Shown here in pieces: positions 5,653-11,057 of a stretch of 11,057 nucleotides of DNA. Both the position numbers and the translations under genes were made by a program. Source of the stretch: Beroe ovata. Lineage: Eukaryota; Ctenophora; Nuda; Beroida; Beroidae. The stretch is taken from positions 1-11,057 of the forward strand of contig CAMPET010000557.1 in NCBI GenBank assembly GCA_946803715.1. Reading direction: 5' to 3'. A model generated the notes under the pieces. The model ran no database searches. It saw nothing but the letters and a program-made list of their open reading frames with translations, and was not told the origin of the DNA. Numbering within the stretch: the stretch's first letter is position 1; each line of letters opens with the position of its first letter.

Positions 5653-6827
5653 TCTTCACGTTGGATAATCGATTCAACAACTCCATCATTTTATTACTCT
5701 GCATTAACTCGTGTTTACCAATTTCAACATTAAACTGCAGAAAGCTATTGCATGAGACGTATTAACAATTGCAGCGAACAAAGTCGCATTGGTTTATCGG
5801 GTTTTTCCCAAGAACCCCCGCATTTCATACTTTGTTAAAATGTCTCCTTATGCATTAGATATACAACTCCCGCAATACTTCGTTAGTATGTAAAAATAAT
5901 AGCTGTTCAGTACCGTTAGCTGGTGTAAAAGTGTTGAGTAGATAATTTCAAATTGTTTTATTTTCGGCCATAATTATCACATCACAGTTAAACCATTACC
6001 ACTACAAGCCACGGGGAGGAGGTACCATTTGTAGCATTTAATCATATAACGTATATAAAAGCAATAAAAAGTGATGACTAAATATCGAAGTGAAGTGCAA
6101 TAAACAGGTTACTGTGTGCCCTATTATCGGCAATATATATAGAAGGAATATGTGTATTGTGTACATAGAACCTGTTTACTGAACAAGCGGACATTCTTGG
6201 GAACAGCGTCGCTACTAGAACATCAACTGCCATGACACTATTATGGTGCCGTGGCGACATGTTAGTGGAGTTGCTGTTTAGATGAATGCCCGACAAAGCT
6301 TTATAAAAACTTCACGTCCTCAATAAATATTTACATAGATGGCCCGAGCCAGGGTGCTCGAAAAACCATCACAACTCAAAATAAATGCGGGTGTACCATT
6401 TCGATACGAGGAAGTACTGTTCCGCAGTAATGTAATGTAATGTTCAAACAGTTTTTGCTCTGGATGGTAGGAGAACACATACTCTTAGATAATATGGCGC
6501 AATCGGCAATAAACTGTATGAATCATTACATTCTTATGGACTTAAATCCGCTAGATATACTACAAGATCACGAAAGCCTTAGTTTACAGTCGATTCATCA
6601 TCACACTGTCCCAACTGTTGACAATGGAATAGCATATAGTGCAGTGTGATAAAGATAGAATTCGCATGATGACTGAAACGTAGGCTTTTACACTGACCGG
6701 AACCACGAAGCGAATTACCTAAAGCTCGGCAGCGAAACCTCAGTGAATATAATTGTATTTGTAAAATACGCCAAGTTTGTGATACGAGCACACCTCAGAT
6801 GTCCACGGTTAGTGGGATCGCCATAAC

Positions 6828-6858
6828 TTACTATATACTTAAATATAGTATATAGTAA
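6828..6858. repeat. AT-rich hairpin with 12-bp arms
   Basis: TTACTATATACT (6828-6839) is exactly complementary to 6847-6858 across a 7-base loop. No adjacent element boundary is evident. Confidence 0.7.
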
Positions 6859-7400
6859 ATAGTGGTACATCAACCAACACCATGCAACCTGATCTGATTA
6901 GTACCGTACCAAGATAACCTGATAACAAGGTGCATTGCTGCCAAACTTTAGAAGATGTGCAATGTGCATACTGCATAAGGTAAGTTTGCGATGAGAGCAG
7001 CAAGGATGCGAGAAACATCAATGCAACAACCTCGGAGAATTCTAAGTAAATTAAAACTCAATCCAGATTGACGCCATGCTGAGAGCACCTTATTTCAACT
7101 ACCGATTTTATACAGTGCACATTACAGCTATCATTAAAATTAAAGTATTAAAACGGAATAAAATTAAGCACCGTGAAATTTACTGTCAAATCTTAAATTC
7201 TATACTACTTACTTAACTCGTCATGAACATGAAGAGCCTACAAAACAGAAGTTAGATGAAAACAATAACAATAAAAAAATAAAGAAAAGCTCCATTTCGT
7301 GATTAAAACTTATTCAGACTGGAACTAAAACTCCTGAATTTGATTTCGTGGGCAGCAAAAGAATCTTACATAAGAGGCTGTGCTTGAATGATAAATTAGA

Positions 7401-10400
7401 TCAGAAGAGGCCTTCGTCGAATTCAGTCATGATATGTGAGTTTGAGTTCGACTGTACTGTTAAACACTGAACTGTGTATCGATATGCCAACAATCGCTTT
7501 TGTAAGTTAGCTAATTGATCAACTGCATGCTTACTATCTGATGGCATCGAATTTTCATGGAATTCATCATCATCTATTGCCAAGACACTATTATCGATCT
7601 CCCAACTTAGAGTTTTGATACTATTTCTCAAGTGGATAACATGCGAATTTAAGCGATGAATATGTTTTCGTACCTCAGTAATATACTTTCTTTGAGCCTC
7701 ATGGTAAGTTTCGGAATTTTTCAGAGCACTGAGGTTATTACTGAATTGCTTTTGAATGCTCTCAACCGAACCTACAACTTTGTCAAAAATCAACAAATCA
7801 GTGTCGACAGTTCCATATATCTTCGATAAGCATTGAACTAAAAAGCTATATTTCAACTTTTTGAAATCCTTGTGTTTTACTTCAGGTAATTGGTAAAGAA
7901 CATTCTTAAACGTTCTTGGAAGTGGCAATAGGGCACTGCTGACTCTATCAATAGAAACTCTAGACAAGATTTTTTCTGAGACTTTTTGTTGCACACATGG
8001 AAGATGTTGGTTGACAGTTCCTCGAACTAGATCCGACAACTTTTCAAATTTCACATAGTTACTGTCACCGAGGATCGGCTTGATCTCACCTTCGAAAACG
8101 AATTCTTTGACAGTAAATATTTTCGAGAAGCTAGATACAAGTATGTTGTTGATACCGAACGAAGGGAAATTCTTATGAATACAAACCGTACACTCTTCAG
8201 AGTTACAGTCGCATGATTTATAGTCGAAAGTGAGAACACAGTCCTGAACTGACGCATATCTATCATTCTTATGACTAACTAGAAATGTCGACGTCCTTCC
8301 CAATAACGCTTTGAAGTTCTTATCGTTTTCAATGAAATCTTTGGTATATCTAATTGGTGGACGTGGAGATTTTTCGAAAAAATTGCTGATTTGTTTAGAA
8401 TACTGAGAGCTCGTTTCAGAGCGGGGATTCACATTGTAAAATCTGTTGCATTCCACTCTCCTGTGTACATTGAGAAGAAGTTGGGAAGTGGTGTGTTGGT
8501 GATTTGTCAAATTTTTAGAAATAGTTTTTATCTGTCGAAACATATCTTCATGTCGCCCGGCATTGAAAGTGATTGGATTGTGATACTCAAAAATAATGGG
8601 GAGGTAGTAGATAGTATTGACAAAATATGAACAACGTATGACTTTGTCTGGAACAAAACGGGGCAATGTGTCTCCTAACGACGTGATAAAATAGTAGAGG
8701 AGGAATGTGAGGTTATGCAACCTGATTGAGTCATACGCATTTCTCTTTGACTCGTGCTTGTACCCATAAACCTGCAACTCACATAATGTTCGGTAGTATC
8801 CTACTAACAAACATTTGATACATTTATGGCTGTTTGATATTGTGAACAAATGACCGCAAACAGAGCAAGGTGCATCAAGGCCGAAGGGGAAAAATTTTCG
8901 CTCTAGGTCTCGACAGATATCAGTCAAGGCCTTAGCCAAGGTTTCAGCGGAATGCTTGTCTTTTAAAAGATACAACTCGTCGCCAGATTTATGGACTAAA
9001 CAATGGGCAGATTTTATGACTTCATTGTCAGATAAATGAACACTTCCTGGGATAAATTCGAAAGACTTTTTTACTAGTCCTTTAAGATCATGCAAAACTT
9101 CCATCGGAAAAACTTCCCATCTATCCAAGTTAAGTAATTCTAGAGGCGTATATGGGTGTTTCGCTAGCAAAGCAGGCGTACTCTTAATTCCGCACAATGC
9201 CTTTTCGTGTCTCAGAGCAGCATCAGCAGCATCTACGAATGTTATTTTCGAATTGCGACAATATGTTATTGAATTAACTTGCTGGAGGTTGACACTGACA
9301 GAACCTTCATCAAAAAAGTTCCCTCGGCACGCAATTTCACGCTTATCCGCAACTGACTGGTGCTTGAAGTTAACTATCAAGTCATTATAGGAATCAAATT
9401 CATTCATTGCTAGGGGAAGAGAAGAAAGCCGATAACGACCGCTTTTGTTTTGCCCCATCTCGCTGCAGCGGACGGGGTTGTCGCCGAATGTTATTCTAAA
9501 AATATCAATGAAGGTGATCCCATCTATGGTGATAGGAGTCGACAAGGACATGATATCATCGAGTCGCATATCATCAAACGAGCGCTCAGATTCTGTTGTT
9601 GCTTGTGACATACATACAGCATAAGTTTGAGGAGTTTCGATATCTTTCTGCATGTCGTCAACGTCCATATCAGGTGGACAAATATAGGTAGCTTTGTTGT
9701 ATATGATCATAAAAGTGAACAAAATATGCGAATAGTTACCGATAGTTGCATGATCATACCATATGGCAATTGTTCGTGTAGTTTCAAGCATTTGAAGGAT
9801 CTTTTGTAACTTATCTAAATCCATGGTATTATGTTCAGCTTTTAAGACCCCGTATTCTCCGAGCATTTTCAGAATTAATTCCTTCGATATAGTTTTATAA
9901 GAACTCGGATCTCTAGCACGAAGATACTTTTTATGCTTGTTCAATGTGAATTCACGTAGATCATCGAAACTCACCTTGCGAGACGAAATTTCAATTATAG
10001 TTATATCGCCTGTAACTGGATGCTTCGAGTTAACTACTTGACAGAGTTGAGTTTCACCAATCAAAATTTTCTTGTCTTTTATCAGACAGTCAAGGTTATC
10101 AAGAGCTAATTTTTTGCTAGGAAGTCGCGGAAATTTCAGATCTGAAGTTATATCAAACTGCTCGTATCTACATCTTTTCTTCAAACCGGCAAGAAATTCG
10201 CTTATAAGTCTCTCGTACCATGGCTGATCAGTAGCCTCAATAGCACATATACTATGAAAAACGATGCTTTGGGCTTGGACATGTTTGCGACTTGAGCCTC
10301 CTCTTAAGCCTTTGAGGCCATATTTCTCGCCGAGATGGAAGAAAATACCCTTTCCCTCTTTTCCGAACTTCTTTATGTGACATTCGTATTCAGTAAAAAT

Positions 10401-10523
10401 TTCTTTTACGTCAATACCTGGATAAGATTTTTTTACAGAGTCGAGTGTAGGCAACGTTTCTAAGACATGAGCAGGAGAAAGACCACCTTTATGCTTGCAA
10501 TAAAGCTTTTTATCTAAAATCAC
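7401..10523 (-). CDS. Transposase-like protein of an unnamed invertebrate multicopy family, 1040 codons
   Basis: The frame is intact; the first codon used is GTG at 10523, but it is open to 10664 (47 more codons) with no ATG, so a spliced 5' exon is likely. The layout resembles uncharacterised multicopy proteins of cnidarians, sponges and molluscs (recalled, not searched). Blocks in order: IWYDHAT (D257), ITFGDNP (D348), LNLDRWEV then LHDLKG (D479), a CxxC...HxCxxC zinc module (C553, C556, H566, C568, C571), and RHEDMFRQIKTISK (E659). D257, D479 and E659 are my candidates for a DDE catalytic triad: an Asp followed by LKG recalls the second Asp of P/THAP9-type enzymes, and the zinc module would be an insertion before the Glu. 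After that come a second Cys cluster (C762-C781) and a probable coiled coil (about 915-975). Transposase function is inference. The size and absence of frame breaks suggest a recently active or retained copy. Confidence 0.65.
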   Translation of the reverse strand: MILDKKLYCKHKGGLSPAHVLETLPTLDSVKKSYPGIDVKEIFTEYECHIKKFGKEGKGIFFHLGEKYGLKGLRGGSSRKHVQAQSIVFHSICAIEATDQPWYERLISEFLAGLKKRCRYEQFDITSDLKFPRLPSKKLALDNLDCLIKDKKILIGETQLCQVVNSKHPVTGDITIIEISSRKVSFDDLREFTLNKHKKYLRARDPSSYKTISKELILKMLGEYGVLKAEHNTMDLDKLQKILQMLETTRTIAIWYDHATIGNYSHILFTFMIIYNKATYICPPDMDVDDMQKDIETPQTYAVCMSQATTESERSFDDMRLDDIMSLSTPITIDGITFIDIFRITFGDNPVRCSEMGQNKSGRYRLSSLPLAMNEFDSYNDLIVNFKHQSVADKREIACRGNFFDEGSVSVNLQQVNSITYCRNSKITFVDAADAALRHEKALCGIKSTPALLAKHPYTPLELLNLDRWEVFPMEVLHDLKGLVKKSFEFIPGSVHLSDNEVIKSAHCLVHKSGDELYLLKDKHSAETLAKALTDICRDLERKFFPFGLDAPCSVCGHLFTISNSHKCIKCLLVGYYRTLCELQVYGYKHESKRNAYDSIRLHNLTFLLYYFITSLGDTLPRFVPDKVIRCSYFVNTIYYLPIIFEYHNPITFNAGRHEDMFRQIKTISKNLTNHQHTTSQLLLNVHRRVECNRFYNVNPRSETSSQYSKQISNFFEKSPRPPIRYTKDFIENDKNFKALLGRTSTFLVSHKNDRYASVQDCVLTFDYKSCDCNSEECTVCIHKNFPSFGINNILVSSFSKIFTVKEFVFEGEIKPILGDSNYVKFEKLSDLVRGTVNQHLPCVQQKVSEKILSRVSIDRVSSALLPLPRTFKNVLYQLPEVKHKDFKKLKYSFLVQCLSKIYGTVDTDLLIFDKVVGSVESIQKQFSNNLSALKNSETYHEAQRKYITEVRKHIHRLNSHVIHLRNSIKTLSWEIDNSVLAIDDDEFHENSMPSDSKHAVDQLANLQKRLLAYRYTVQCLTVQSNSNSHIMTEFDEGLF

Positions 10524-10664
10524 AATTTGTCTATGTGGAATCGGAGTAGCGAAATATAGCTCAGTAGCATGACTGTCGAGATTAGATTGAAAAGTTGATA
10601 AATTTTCTTGAATTTCTTGATATTTAACGTCGACACCCTGACTGTGATCTGTTTTGTGTCTCTT

Positions 10665-11057
10665 CTATTTCTTATATCAATCAATGCTCGTGGTGGGTAC
10701 CAATAGAAGCAATAAGTTGGTTAACAAGATAGAAGTGTAGTACAAATCTTGACTCTTGACAATGTCTCCAATCTCGTCCGCTAGGATGCTATCCTATATA
10801 AGTTACTTGGTAAGTAAACATTATCAAAATAATAATTTAATATCAAAATATATAACATTTCCCTCTCTCAATGAAATGTTGAAACGTAGAAAGTTCTAGA
10901 AAACACGTGTGGAAAATCTTTACTCTGAGAAATAAACAAACGCGGCGCGGCTCGGCTCGAAATGACTAAAACCTATCAAATCTTTAACATAAAAACATTT
11001 CGCGCGTTACATATAAGTATACAAATTACCGCCATTTTCGTTTGGCTGTCAGAACTT
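10665..11057. other. Upstream region of the large minus-strand ORF
   Basis: An in-frame TAG at 10665-10667 closes the large ORF and doubles as a possible acceptor (GAAATAG). No start codon in frame is found. TATATAAG occurs at about 10794 on the plus strand and a plus donor, TTG|GTAAGTAA, near 10808. A local GC-rich patch (CGCGGCGCGGCTCGGCTCG) sits near 10941-10959. No coding exon can be assigned. Confidence 0.4.
11029..11038 (-). promoter_or_regulatory. YY1-type site, possible promoter element for the large ORF
   Basis: CCGCCATTTT (AAAATGGCGG on the minus strand) matches the YY1 core, which in animals is often found just downstream of transcription starts. With the nearby GC-rich patch it could mark a minus-strand start about 0.4 kb upstream of the open frame. 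A single 10-bp match is weak evidence. Confidence 0.25.

Larger units (their letters stand above)
4971..7400. other. 2.4 kb without a supported gene
   Basis: No open frame here looks coding. Items seen: a minus-strand donor, TTTCTG|GTGAGC, at 5377/5376 that could end an untranslated or short first exon; the repeat and palindrome cluster at 5564-5652; a TATATAAAA box at about 6052; several AATAAA strings on the plus strand (about 6063 and 6321); a TAATG triplet repeat near 6428-6442; a hairpin at 6828-6858; and a plus-strand donor, ATAAG|GTAAGT, near 6979 with no convincing exon before it. Confidence 0.5.

Noticed and set aside
6078-6296. Several 60-72 codon frames between 6078 and 7021 on both strands
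   Set aside because: Lengths are as expected by chance, translations are low in domain-like structure, and no consistent splice sites were found.
8391-8630. 79-codon plus-strand open frame, and a similar one at 9627-9809
   Set aside because: Both are antisense to the large intact ORF and show no independent coding signal.
7401-10523. RAG1/Transib-type or KDZ transposase
   Set aside because: The zinc module and spacing of acidic blocks do not match what I know of RAG1/Transib or KDZ enzymes; I prefer to leave the family unnamed.

Overview
The window looks like nuclear DNA of an invertebrate animal. It is AT-rich, has no operon-like packing or bacterial signals, and contains microsatellites, foldback repeats and several strong spliceosomal donor and acceptor sites. 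The recognisable coding content lies on the minus strand and is mostly of mobile-element character. I cannot name the species or phylum.

Left flank (1-574): an (AC)n run, a GC-rich foldback bounded by a 10-bp direct repeat, and an array of degenerate ~12-bp units.

Putative DNA element (575-4488): about 3.9 kb bounded by long imperfect terminal inverted repeats (TIRs, ~190 and ~174 bp). Each TIR holds five or six copies of a GAATACCCAAC-like motif, a 12-bp-arm hairpin, and a pair of CACGTG palindromes at its inner edge. Inside, all on the minus strand, are an unrecognised ORF (3605-4111), an SGNH/GDSL hydrolase exon with a complete catalytic set (2467-3099), an AlkB-type 2OG-Fe(II) dioxygenase with a complete catalytic set (1438-2052), and a candidate two-exon 3' gene end (844-1148). 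No transposase, integrase or reverse transcriptase is visible inside. The element therefore looks non-autonomous, or is a cargo-carrying member of an unfamiliar family.

Middle region (4489-7400): mostly non-coding. The exception is one convincing minus-strand exon (4812-4970) encoding a single membrane helix followed by a basic tail. It has a good 3' splice site and a perfect GTAAGT donor. If real, its downstream intron runs into the TIR element, so the element may sit in an intron of a host gene. A cluster of palindromes and a TATA-like box at 5597-5652 is a candidate promoter.

Right region (7401-10664): a 1040-codon intact minus-strand ORF. I read it as a transposase-like protein of an unnamed invertebrate multicopy family. 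It has candidate acidic residues in a WYDH block, an LHDLKG block and a HEDMFRQ block, a CxxC/HxCxxC zinc module, a second Cys cluster and a C-terminal coiled coil. It has no upstream ATG, so a 5' exon is probably missing from the reading. Its own termini are not identified, and I see no copy of the 575-4488 TIR motif around it. Whether the two are functionally linked is open.

The most interesting content is a TIR-bounded element carrying paired AlkB and SGNH enzymes with no visible transposase, next to an unnamed transposase-like gene.
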